Source: Inia geoffrensis (Eukaryota; Chordata; Mammalia; Artiodactyla; Iniidae). Taken from it: a stretch of 64,000 nucleotides of DNA. The position numbers and the translations under genes are program-made. Positions 37,250 to 49,161 of this stretch are shown piece after piece (the stretch's first letter is position 1; every line of letters begins with the position of its first letter). Below the pieces are notes generated by a model. That model saw nothing but the letters and a program-made list of their open reading frames with translations. It ran no database searches and was not told the DNA's origin. The stretch covers positions 64,724,501-64,788,500 of the forward strand of contig CM070901.1 in assembly GCA_036417435.1 (NCBI GenBank), in the 5' to 3' direction.

Positions 37250-39380
37250 TTATTTTCCAGTTTACTTATTGCCAGAGAAAAGTAGGTCAATGAATGACAA
37301 ATTACAACTAGCTAAACATAGGAACTCCAATTTCATTTTTCTGGCAAGATTTTTTATTAACGGAAAGTGAGTCCAAGATAATTAGTTGTATGAAAGTGAC
37401 CATAGGTTATTAAACATTTCTAATTGTTGTGTTCCTAGAAAATTGGCTGCCAAGAAGTTATTTTAGCTACCTGAAAAACAGAGAACAACAGTATTTCTCA
37501 TTCCATTTAGGTCCAAAGTTTTTGCCCCTTGCTCACCTAATATCATTTGGATAGTAGGAGCCAAGCCAGGAATCAAGGTGGATTGAGACACAGGGAGGAG
37601 TCTGTGTACAGAGCACTTCAGACCCAGGTCTTCAACTACAAGATCACCTCCAACAGGTGTGGTAGCATAAACCAATAAGAAAATGAAGCACTTTATTTTT
37701 TACAATATGTCATAAATCTGAAAAACTTAGCTTTCTGTTTTGGGTTAATGGTTATCACCGTTATCTCTAGAGTTAGGTTGGATCCCATTTAGCTGAGTAG
37801 CAAAACGAAGGAAGACTCTGAGCTGAGAATTACTGCAACTTGCATGAGAAGAGAACAGAGATCCTTAAGCCAGGCTGCTTTTGCTAGGGCATCACAGCTC
37901 TTACCATAACCTTCTGACGCTTTCTCTTTTCAATTGGCAATGTCTCTGTAGGCTGCTTTCTCTTTCCTTTTAATGACTTAAACTTACAGAAATGTAGGTG
38001 GTTAGGAGATACTACAAATGGATATACCTATTTAGCTTTACAAGAATAGAACATGAGAGTGAGGTGGAAACAATAACAGATACGAACATGCAAAGCTGCT
38101 TTCCAACAGTAGGTGAGGAACAAAGTGAAAGTTTTAAAAAATTGATCTGTATAATGGAGCATCCACATAAACTAATGAAATTTCAGTTAATCAATCAATC
38201 AATCCAAGAGAAACAGGGTTAATGTTTTTCCCCCCTTCTTTCAAATTACTGGTAGATATTTGAATCAGTCATTCATCTAAGCTAATCTATAACACTGCAT
38301 GAATCTGGGATTGAGAGGGAAAAATCTTACATGGATCCCAAATAAATATAGCCTGAGGTAAACAGCTTTGCCATTTTCTAAATGCTTTACTATTTACTAA
38401 AAATGTTCATAAAAATAATGCCCAATAAAAGAAGATATGCAATGTTTACTTTTCAAGCTTTCAAAAACACACCAAACCCAAGTCTTTTGGCACACAGACA
38501 CACACACTTAAAATACTACTAGTAGCTAATAAATATGTGCATATAAGATTGCACTCATAAGTTTGCATAATTTACTATACACGTGTGTTCTACTTTTATA
38601 TATTGAGTTAGTAAGCAGGGTATACATGTTTCAATGTGAAGAAAAATCCTTGCCCCTGACCGCCAATGTGTCCCAAAGTGGAACGATGTGAGGGGACAGG
38701 AATTTTTAGGGTACAGAGAAGGGGAGTGGTTTTACTCAAGGTTCTTGACTAAATCACGGAGTCATAGCTAGGAGATCGATGAGAAATAGAAACTAAAAAG
38801 AAAAGGGCAGGGGTGGGGGCAGAGGCCACTTGTACTTTTTGAACACAGCCTGAGTCCAAGTGAAGGGGAAGAAAATATCCAAAGAAATCATTACGCATTT
38901 GGCTTCAAATGTGAGTGCAACCCAAGTACTCTGAGGAGAGATCTAATTGGGAAACGTCCGAGGAGAAAAAGAGGCAGTTTGAGAAATTCCTACCCATCAA
39001 GCTTTACTGTGTTATTCCAACTAAGCAGAGACAAAAAGACAAACCTCAGCTCCCTACTTTCATTTATAATTGAACCAGGTCCAGAAGGATGAAGCAAGTA
39101 CCATCTGTAACGCATGCTGCATTAGCAGCCGGGAGAATGAAATATTCAAATTACTCTAGGCTACCTCGCATAATGACAGGGGTACAAAAACTGACTTGGA
39201 ATCGGGGAGGGGATTTGAAGAAAATAAAGTTTTTTGGGCTGTGTTTTGTTGTACATTGTTGTTGTTGGGGGGCATGAATTAACCTAACAAAATGTTATTC
39301 TCAAAGAGAGAAAGAAAACATAGACCAAAGCATGTCCCGGAAAAACAAAAAACTTATCATCTATTTATTATTCTCAGAGA
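37250..39380. other. Unique AT-rich intronic sequence
   Basis: Nothing recognised except a short (ATCA)n run at 38187-38205, which reads as repeated TGATTGAT on the minus strand. Confidence 0.45.
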
Positions 39381-39383
39381 AGC

Positions 39384-39481
39384 TGAAGAAGGGAAGGAGA
39401 CAGGGAAGGAAGGAAGGAAGAGAGGGAGGGAGGGAGGGAGGTGGGCGGGAAGAAAGGAGAGAGAAAAAGAGATGGAAAGAA
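39384..39481 (+). repeat. Polypurine (GGAA/GGGA)n tract
   Basis: Nearly 100 bp of almost only purines on plus (GAAGGAAGG, GAGGGAGGGAGGGAGG, AAAGGAGAGAGAAAAAGAG). It is capable of triplex formation and replication slippage. Confidence 0.9.
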
Positions 39482-39578
39482 AATGCTAGCCCAAACTTTA
39501 TCAGTTTGGAATCCCTCTCGCTTTAGATAAGATGCCGTTGTTCTAGTATTTTGCTTCGTGTAAATAGGGGCACTATTT

Positions 39579-39604
39579 GGGGGGAGGGGGTGGGGGAGGG
39601 GAGA
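39579..39604 (+). other. Canonical G-quadruplex motif
   Basis: G6-A-G5-T-G5-A-G4: four G-tracts of at least four with single-base loops, the arrangement known to give very stable parallel quadruplexes. The G-rich strand is the PBX1 template strand. Confidence 0.92.
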
Positions 39605-40714
39605 GTTGGAGCTGCTCATTCAGATACTGTTAATCAGGGCTGCTGAATTGTGTGACATGGTAAGTGGCTCTAGCCCCTAGCAGTAGTCAAGATGGAGTGA
39701 CAGGCTCCATTTAAGATGTCACTGCATATAATAAAGTGTAAAACTATACTTAAAATAAACGAGATAGAAACAATAAACTTGACTCAGTATTTGAACTTTC
39801 ACAGACACACAGAGACTGGAGGAAAAAGCATGTGTGCTTTGGGACTTTTCAGAGGCCCCTGTCGCTACAGTGCTTTTACAGCTGTCATTTTTAGGGGGAT
39901 CCAATCTGGCTCCAAGTGGAGGTCAAGTGGTCATATCTTATCATGTGAAATGGGCATCTGACTAGCTCACAGCCAAAACCCTCTGGGGGGCTCAGTAGCA
40001 CAAGCCAGTCCAAGGGCCAGGGCTGGAGTTACCAGTCTTCCCTGAAGAGTGTGTCAGAAAGGTAGTGTCAGCACCCTTACATCTCCTGCTTCCAGAATAT
40101 TCTCCTGGCTACTCTCTTCTGTGTCCCCTATTGTTCACCTGCACCAGAGGGGCCTTGCTGCAGCCTGGCTTCATCTCTTTAAAAGGTTTAACACAATATT
40201 ATCAAGGCTGGTTGGCCCCAAATTGGAATGATACTTTTTTTTTTTTCCTCCAGGCCCTGCAATTACAGTTACATGTGGGGGTGGATTCAATGTCAAAGCA
40301 AATGTTTTCCTTATGTTTCTTTCTTTAAAAAAGGAAAAAAAAAAAAAACCCATAAATGGGAGCCAGCAGACAAAGCTGAAGCAACCACCCAGGCTTCTGC
40401 GTCATCGACGGGGTACTGAGCGTGGACTTTCTTGTGTATGAGACTTGGAGGCTTCAGCCCAAGGGGTGACCCGCCCCCCAGCAACCTATGTTAATGTCAC
40501 CCACAAGGGCAGAGCTTGGAATGAACCACTCGTTGCACTGCTATCGCACCCGTTACTGGAATTTGGATTCAGCCAATTAACATTCTAATCTGTTGCCTAT
40601 ATATTGCTTACCACCTCTGCCTTCCATGCCACCCCCCCACCCCTGGCAATTACATCCTAAGTTACTTGAGGACAACCTTTAAGAACACCTTTAATTGCAG
40701 TGTAGAGTACATTA

Positions 40715-40920
40715 CATAAAAGTATACAAATCATAGATGATTGCCTCCATGAATTTTCACAAAGTACATGCAGCCCAATATTCGGAATCAGGATCAATAA
40801 GGAAAATATCATTAGCACAGCCCAAAGTCCTGGTCACCCTCTTCCAGTCACTATCTCCAAAGGTAACCCGTATCCTGACTCCTCTTACCCAGAGGTTTGT
40901 TTTGCTTACCCTTAAACTTA
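40715..40920 (-). repeat. Possible antisense L1 fragment
   Basis: 'gtacattacataaaagtatacaaatcatag', 'gatgattgcctccatgaattttcacaaagtac', 'caggatcaataaggaaaatatc', 'aaggtaacccgtatcctgac' resemble, in order, an old L1 region seen in reverse. Diverged, so the family is tentative. Confidence 0.4.
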
Positions 40921-40964
40921 ATTTTCCCTTCCATTTCCTCATCACTCCCACCCGGCCTGGCACT

Positions 40965-41060
40965 TCCATTCACTTAGTAATTCAGCAAGTATTTCGTGAG
41001 CACTTTCTATGTGCCAGGCATGGAGCTAGGTGAGCACATCAGGCACTCAAGACATGAGTG
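40965..41060 (+). repeat. Old interspersed repeat (GAGCACTTTCTATGTGCCAGGCA type)
   Basis: 'attcacttagtaattcagcaagtatttcgtgagcactttctatgtgccaggcatggagctagg' matches the same ancient motif as 14960 and 24140. Confidence 0.5.
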
Positions 41061-44000
41061 TGGAATTGCCTAAACCGAAAGCAAAAAGAAACAGATTTTA
41101 GTTTTAAGCGTCTTGCTGTTGGCATCAAGAGAGCGAGAAAAAAAGTCATCTAGCTAACACACTTTGAGGAGGCGAAGTATAATTTTATATCAGAGTTTGC
41201 ACTCTTGTCTTGCACTTGGCTGATTGTTGAGGAGGAAAAGAAAGGCTGTGGCATGCGTTCTGATGGTGACAGAGGAAAAAGGCAGTGAAGTTTCTACTCG
41301 ACCACAGGCCCTGGAAGTCTTTCTCCCGTGCTCTGGCAGGGACCCTCCTGTCATCTGCTTTTCCTATGTCCTCCACTCCAGGGAGCTGAGATCAATTCCT
41401 GGCATCAGGGGGCATCTAAAACCTGCCACTTCAGAGTCCGCCTGCAGCTCGCTATGTCACTTCCCACCAAGCCAGCGTGCAGTCATTCGGAGTGGGAGTT
41501 TTACTAGCCATAAGCATGACACCATGTGATGATATATTTAAGCAATTATGAGCAAGAAAACAGTGGTTGTCTGAAACAACCAATGAAGTGGTAAAAATAA
41601 TCAACAGTGTTTTGTGATCACAAAGCCCTACCTGCAGACTTGTGAGTCTGTAAGAGGTGAAAATAATGCAGGTTTAGGGGGGTGGGGGCGGGGGTAAGTT
41701 GTAGGATCAAAGAGGAAAAATCGCTATGAACCATGAGGTGGTCATAGGTGAGGGTCTAAGTGGCCAAGGAGATGGATCTGTGTAGATTGGCTGCCCAACG
41801 AACAACAGAGTGCAGTTTGGCCCCAAAGTCTAATCACTTCAAAAGCCATGAGATACCATTCTAAATGATAAAACCAAAAGTGCTGCAGTGAAAACCACTC
41901 AAGTACAGGATTACTTACTCAGTCTCATTAGATCCTAATACACCCCAAGGTGCACTTTGACCAGCCCACCGAAGATGTAAACCATGGCTTTGGGTTATAG
42001 TCTGAACTAGTCTGGTGGTTAACAAACCTCAGGAAGTTTTCCTGGGTCAACACAACCTAGTGTGTTGTATGTAGTTTCACCTGAATGAGAGCTTGCTGGG
42101 CTACAAAACAGTAACTGTGTGATTCAGAGTTTTTTTTGTTTTTGTTTTTGTTTTTTTAAGGCTGAAACCAGAAAAAACACCTTTTAAAACTCTTTTCTTC
42201 ATTCTTCATTCTCTGTCAGGACCCAATTGACTGTAGGACCCACTGACTTCATTGGCTAGACATAATTTATGTGATTAAAAAGGTAGATGAGATAACACCT
42301 CAAGTCCTGGCACCTCTTTCAATAATTTGAAAATTAAAATATTTCTTTGGGATCGCTATTTATATTCTTTTAATCAATCCCTTTGTATTCCTTATTTGGT
42401 CAAACTTCAGACAATAATAGAAAATATGAATCCTCCTGAGTTGAAGAGTGAAAGACTCTAATATAGGACCAATTATTATTAGGTTACAGTGACTCAGAGC
42501 TTTCCACGTGTCATGCCAATTTTTAAAATTACAATATTACGTGACTTTTTTCCATTTGTACTCTTTGGAAGTCGTGGTCAGCCCATCAAAAATATCACTG
42601 CACCTTATCAAGTTATGTCCTTAAACCCCAACGTAGTTTATATATGCCTCCCCTACAGGAATCTGGGTTCCAAGGGGGATAGGAAAGATAGTGATGTCCT
42701 CTGTCTTGTTCATTGATATGTCCTCTGTTCTTAGCGCAAGAAAGGGTCATCTTTCTCTTGACCACCACGACCACCACCAACAAAAAACCCACCTTGATCA
42801 ATCAGTTTCAGAAATGCGGCTAAACATCACCTCTGCTCCTTGGACTCCAAACTCCCTCCCCTACAACTCCCAATGCATCGCTGAGCTCAGATTGTCGAGC
42901 TCTTCCATGAGTTGCTACATAAATATAAAATTGTTCTCCTTGTCTAGACTTTATCTTTGACAACTATTTGAATCATGATTTTTTGCTATATTATCACATT
43001 AGGAATTCTCCGGGTCCCAATCTCTACCCTTCATCCCTGTGCATATAGGTTTGTGTTGTGATAAGCCTAAACGCATATATTTATATGTTAGTATACAGAC
43101 ATGCAGAGTTTGTACTAAATATATTACCTTCCTTCATTTGTCTTATAAACACTGAATCTGGTGAGCTAAGAATACCAGGAATTCTCAAATCAGTTTTCCC
43201 CTAGTGAGTAGATTTTGTGGTTCTGGTATTTTCACGAGAGAGGCTTCTATTCGGAATTATCAAAATGTATGTGATGCTTTTTTTGTTCTGGACTATGTAT
43301 GTATGCAACGTTAGGGTACCTTAAGACCTCGTAGCCAAGTGCATTTTTTTAAATCACAGCAAAGAAAAGGTAATTATAAATATGATTGTGAGCAAATGTA
43401 GGTGCAGTCTTTCTGTGTAAAAAAAAAAGTATAAATTACCTCTCTGGAGAAAAACACTCTACTAATTTTTAACATGTTTTGCAATGTCCGATTTCAAGGG
43501 GCCTTTTTAAAAACTGAGGTTTCCAACAGAGGCCACTATTTTCCATAAGACTACGGAGGGTACGAAATCCATAAGCCATTTCGTGACGAGTACTTGGGTT
43601 ACACAGGACAGTGTGTGAGAGACGGATGGAGGAGGAGGGCTAGTCTTTGTGTTCAGCCATTCCTGTGCAATGCTATTCATATAATATGACAATGATGACT
43701 TACATCAAAAGCCACAGTGCAAATAATCCCCTTCTCCATGCTATCCCAAAGCAAAAGCTGGCCCCTAAAATGAGGGGCAATGTGCCAGCATAGATATTCC
43801 TTGTATGCCAGCTAGCTCTGTGCAGAGGGGAAAGCAGGGGAGAGTTTTTTTGTTTTTTTGTTTTTTCTGAATTGGGTTTTACAATGAGTGTTGACTGGCA
43901 CCAGGAGGCTACCTTGGGCCCCCAGAGTCGTCTTAAAACCCTGGCAGCCTGCCAGGGGAGCTCCAACTTTGCAGCCCAGAGACAGCCATGCTGGCAGCTT

Positions 44001-47000
44001 GTCAGGAGCCAGGGAGTTACATGGCGCCCTGGGGGTAATAATATTTTCCAGAACGCTCAAGCTAATAGTCCCATGATGGGTGATTCAAAGGACTATAGGT
44101 ATGTTCTTCCCTGTCCGCAGTCTTGGGACTCTCATCCATCTCTGCAAAGTGCTGCACCACACTCTGCTGTCCTTGATGGCAGAATTGGGGACACAGTCTT
44201 TTGTTTCACTTTACTTCCATACCGAGGGTGTTCCGTTCAAGCCAAGCCTGGTTGCTACTTACTGTCACGCTTTGAATTCATTTATTTAAGACAAGAATAT
44301 GTAGGACATGTACCTAGAGGCATGTTTTTATATCTTCTTAAAAAAAAAAAAATACTACAATGACATATACATAAATACATGTTAAAATCCACCCAAGTTT
44401 AGTAGGATATCTAGCTCACACATTGGTTTCTCCCCAGATCAATGAGATGGAATCTTCTGTTGTTTCTCCGAGGGTAGCTGCAGAAACTGACAGTTGACTA
44501 GCTTTTGTTCTTCCGCCAAAGTTCCACAGAGAGAAAAGCTATGTTTCATCTCCCAATGTTACCTTAAATTTTAATCTTTTAATTTCTCTCATCAAGATGG
44601 CTTTTAATTCTTAGCATTGCATTCAATATGATATAGAAATTTGTAGGGCCCTCTGTTTACATTGTACTGATTAAAAAGACAAAGGCAGAATAACTGAGTT
44701 CCTTTGAGCAAGCTTTCAGATAAAAAGATCCACGGGGCCCTCGAACCTTCCAGATGAGCTGAACTACTTCAGAGGACCTGTCCTATGATTCACAACCCAC
44801 CTATCACAAAAAATGATGAAGTAAACATGACCATAAGCCAATCTGTATTATCCTAATATGTAGATCTCTCTCTCTCAAACACACCCCTCTATTCGTTTTC
44901 GAACAATAAACTGCATTTAGTTACTCCATTGAAAAGAAGGGTAGTCATTTCTCTTCACACAACGACTCTTTTCAGGCCTTGCAGTGCAACTACACGGAAA
45001 CCCACATACAGGTTGATGCCAGTTTTACGTGTTGAAACAAACCAGTCACTCTTTCTCCTGCTAAGCAGTTAAATTAGAGAGTCTTCAATTAATAACAGCT
45101 GAATATATTCTGTCACATTTAGGAAGATGTATGGTAAGACAAGCGAGTTGTGATGTATCTGACAGAAATGATAAAGGTTCTCCCGACACAGTCTGGCAGA
45201 TACTTGGCTCCTACAGCGGCTCTTTCTCATGTTCTAAAACGTCAGCAGCACAGACCCAAGATCTAGCACTGGCTTCAAGAAAAGAAACACTCCTAAGTGA
45301 ACAGGGAGGTCTCTGACAAGTCCTCAAAAGGTGCTCAGCCTTTGCTTTTACCCGTGAGCGCACAAGCCTGTGTTCCTGTCCACCAGTGAGCCGGCCGCGG
45401 AGGCAGCAGGGCAGCGGGTGCGCTGGCATCAAGATGCTGGGCATGCAGGTGGGGCGCAAACCCTAACCCCCCACCTGCCCCATCCAGCTTTGCTTATATA
45501 TTCATTTCCCCCCAAGCCCACCCTGTGACGGCCCAGGGAAGGCGCTTTTCTTATTCGACATCTACCAAACCAAGGCGAAGAGCGCTGAGCCCCTCTCGGC
45601 CACACTAAACAATGATCTCTCCACTCAGGGGTCTTTCAAGGCTCCTCCGGCCACTCTACAGGGTGAGGCAACTACTCAAACTGCATTATTCCTGCTTCCA
45701 ATACTGAGCGCCTTTATCCACATTCTTTTAAGAAACTGTTCAGGCCCAAATTGAAAAGGAAATAAAAGAGACCATGGTAAAATTGCTAACAGACGGGGAG
45801 TAATGGAAACACTCCGCGACACAGTTCTATTGCGCTTTTCCCCCAAGACGGGCCAGCCAGCCCCGTGGCCCAGGGGAGGAACCACTCTCATTTCCAGGAA
45901 CCAAAGGGGTCAAAGCCATGTACAGGCTGTGTCACTCACAAACGGAGCTTCCAGAACCACACGAGGGCAAATGTGGTCTTAAAAAATAATGCATTTTTCA
46001 ATTCCAAAGAACTCCTAAAACTGAAGCATCACCTCACAAACCTGGGGACTAATGTACCAAGAGCAATAAAAAACAGGGGGGTACAAAGTCCTGTTGCAGA
46101 ACAGTGTGAGACAACCACCACCAAAAGAAGCAAAACCACACAACAAAAGAACAAGGAAGAATTCCCACAACCATGCTTTTGTACAGAAAAGGATTGAAGC
46201 AGTAGTCTAGGGGCTTTTTTGATATAAAGACTAAGAGTTGCCAATTTAACTTGTGATAACTATGTTCAAAATTGAACCTCACCACCTAAAAAGGATCTCA
46301 GAACCACGCACATTTGAAAACATTACAAAATAATTCAAGGAAACAAAAACACATAGACAATATCCTGCACTTTTTTACTTTCCGTTAAGAACTTTTGAAA
46401 GCTAGAAGAGATAACGATACAACTTTTCTCTTGCAGCATCTATACAGGATTCAGGTCATTTTTACAGTTCGCTCACCATATCTGCCTTAACAAAAACTGC
46501 AAAATACAAACTTACTCACGTTTCCTGTTAGGAAATCAAATTCGTCTCCAAAACCCTTTCAAGTTACATTCTTTTGAAACTTTTATGTCAAAACACACAT
46601 ATGCACGCACAATTTTTCCCTTCAAGGTACTTTATAGAATTGAAACTAGTTCTAGGGATTCTTTAGCCATTTCCCAAGCGCAGAAAATACTTCTGTAGAT
46701 GTGGAAGGGCACACAGGAGGACCTCACCTCCCTTGCCCCAGTGACAAAGGCCCCAACATTACACGGGCAGCACCTCAGCTGATTCACTGCACTCCAATCC
46801 AGGTCAGTATTGCCCCTTCAATTCTTTCATGTTCCATAAAATTATTATTATTGCCGATTTTCCCATCTACTTTATTGGCAAAATGCCTTGGATTAATAAA
46901 GACCTCATGGTGTTTATGAGCAGAAGATCACTTTATTCCCTTCATACACCCAATGACACTGTGGGGCAACAGGCCCTACCACTTAATTAGATTATATAAC

Positions 47001-47500
47001 CGTCAGGAGTTGGTGAGGTTTTGAATTTATGTTTCAATTCATATTTAATAGAGCTTAATTAACAATTCTCCCCTCTCCTCCTTCTGCATTCTGCATTCTC
47101 CCCTATGTCTTATTTCTCAGATCTTGTTCTAGAAGGGGAATCTGGCTCATGGCATTTGGTAGGGGAGCACCTATGTACTGGAGGCCATTTCCCTTAGAAA
47201 TGACTTGGCTATGGCACCACCGGAAGGAAATGATTGGGAGAGGTGGGTCTCTTTCTTAAGAGTTGATTCTCTATCTACCTGGATATCTAAGCACTGGAGG
47301 CACCAATACCCACACCACACCCCCTCCAAAAACAAAAACAAAAAACTGAAGGGAGTTAAAATAACACACTAATTGCCGACTCCTCTGACTTGTTCATTTC
47401 TTGGGGAGGCACCTGAAAACCTCTCACAGCATTTGAAAAAAAATAGTTGACTTCCACAAACCCATGAGACACACAAAGGTATAGAGAGTCAGTCTGCAGA
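41060..47500. other. Long stretch of unique intronic sequence
   Basis: About 6.4 kb with no young transposon and few recognisable old repeats. It contains a three-tract G-rich run at about 41677-41694, an isolated L2-like piece near 42690-42740, and AT-rich unique sequence with homeodomain-type TAAT cores near 45060-45180 and 46920-47080. The frame at 43872-44363 is the longest open one but has no family resemblance or splice context. Confidence 0.45.
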
Positions 47501-47502
47501 AG

Positions 47503-47993
47503 TAGTGGCTCTCAAACATTTCGGACTTGGGACCCCTTAACAGTCTTAAAAATTGAGGACCCTAAAGAACTTTTATTTATATAGATGATATCTATCAATA
47601 TTTCCTGTATTAGAAATTTGAAACTAAGACATTTTTTAAATGTTTACTAATTCATTTTAAAACAACAATAAGCCCATTATATGTTAACATAAATAACATA
47701 TGAAAAATATTAATTTTAAAACAAAAAATTAAGAAGAGTGAGTTTGTTTTATATTTTTGAAAATCTTTTTAGTGTCTGACTAATAGAAGGCAGATGGATT
47801 CTCATACTTGTTTCTGTATTCAGTCTGTGGTAGTATCCCATGTCATGTAGCCTCTAGAAAACTCCACTGCACCCTCATGAAAGACCAAGGGTGAAAAAAG
47901 CAAATAATCTCTTAGTTTATCAAAATGGTTTTCACCTCATGGTTCCCTGAAAGGGTCTGGGGATCTCCAGACTATAATTTGAGAAATGTCACT
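47503..47993 (+). mobile_element. Non-autonomous hAT-type DNA transposon
   Basis: The ~490-bp element starts AGTGGCTCTCAAACATTTCG and 'cttgggacccc', and ends 'gggtctggggatctcc…tttgagaaatgtcactt'. Reversed, the end reads AAGTGACATTTCTCAAA, which mirrors the start, so there are inverted terminal repeats. The interior ('attgaggaccctaaagaacttttatttatatag', 'taagcccattatatgttaacataaataacat') is a common mammalian repeat. No transposase is present. The exact family name is not assigned. Confidence 0.75.
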
Positions 47994-48226
47994 TTTGAGA
48001 ATTTCAAAATGTTTTATGGACATAACACAACAGGCCTGAAGTAGGTGAATTCCTCCTTTGCTTCCCCAGTCCCTACCCTGATCATCTTAGCTAATGACAT
48101 GATATGTAAGCTGCTGGCTGCAAGTCACAATGAAGACACATCTGAATATAGTCTTTCTGTCCCATAACTTAGGTGCTACGTCTTATAGAACTTTCTTACC
48201 TAGCATATAAGATAACGGATGGTTGG

Positions 48227-48230
<4 letters not shown>

Positions 48231-48286
<56 letters not shown>
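48231..48286 (+). repeat. (AC)28 microsatellite
   Basis: Uninterrupted 56-bp AC run, the longest in the window and very likely polymorphic. Open frames through it are not genes. Confidence 0.97.
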
Positions 48287-48288
<2 letters not shown>

Positions 48289-48534
48289 GAGGAAGAAGAA
48301 AAAGGAGAAACAAAGACTTTCCTAAGCAGCCAGACAGGCAAGAGGATCCCAGACTATTTCAGATCAGTTTCATTCCTACCCAATAGGAATAGCTTGCCCA
48401 GACATCAACTATGGGTATATTTGTTCTTTTGTGGGCTTTTTTTTCCCTTTTTAAATGCTCTTGTTTGAGAGTATATTTTAGTTGCTAAGAAACTAGTTTC
48501 TTATTGTAGACTCAGTGAGAGTAAAGATAAAACA

Positions 48535-48564
48535 ACTGTCAAAATAGCATGTTATTTTGACAGT
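48535..48564. other. 30-bp near-perfect palindrome with inverted TGACAG sites
   Basis: The left arm ACTGTCAAAATA (48535-48546) and right arm TATTTTGACAGT (48553-48564) are exact reverse complements. The six central bases GCATGT pair except for one G/T. Each arm contains TGACAG/CTGTCA, the consensus of MEIS/PREP/TGIF TALE proteins, which are PBX partners. Function is inference. Confidence 0.9.
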
Positions 48565-49132
48565 AGCCATATCATAACCATAAATGAGACAGTTTATCTG
48601 TACATTTTTACCCTCACTAATGGGATCTAAATACTGTATTCTCAGATATTTCATACATACACAAAGACACACACACATGCATTTTAGTAAGAAAGGCCAT
48701 CACACAGTTAGCAATGAGCATTCAGGGAATACATACACACAGACACACAGACACACAGACACAGACACACACCCCACCAGCCTACCAGTTTGAAAGCTCC
48801 TTTTAAATGAAACTTCAGAGAAGTACACGTACTGTACTGTCTTTAGCTCAGTGTGTACTATCTTTGAAGTATTTTTTAAAGGTAATACACATTTTCCCTT
48901 ATCGGTAATATTTTTAAATCCTAACTTTTTACGTAAAGCAAAAAAGGTGTGGGTATGTTTGTATCCATTCAAACCATCATTCTTACATACTGATTCTTGA
49001 TCCAAGAGATGATGGTAACCACTATCAGATGGGGTAGACCTTCCATACTGGCCTGCTTGGTCCATGGTTCTTCTAAACCATATACTTGTGCTTTGATCAA
49101 TGACAGATTCATTTCTTCCCTCTTTCTCTCAC

Positions 49133-49161
49133 ATCCATCCATCCATCCATCCATCCATCCA
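49133..49161 (+). repeat. (CATC)7 microsatellite
   Basis: Seven tandem CATC units. A tetranucleotide tract likely to vary in length. Confidence 0.93.

Noticed and set aside
38187..38205. Cluster of PBX sites
   Set aside because: The repeated TGATTGAT is a four-unit tetranucleotide microsatellite, so site clustering is not independent evidence of function.
43872..44363. 163-residue open frame on plus
   Set aside because: Longest open frame in unique intron, but there is no recognisable domain and no splice or poly-A context, and a frame of this length is expected occasionally by chance in 64 kb.
49133..49161. Short regular repeats resembling a CRISPR array
   Set aside because: It is a simple CATC microsatellite with no spacers in a mammalian intron.
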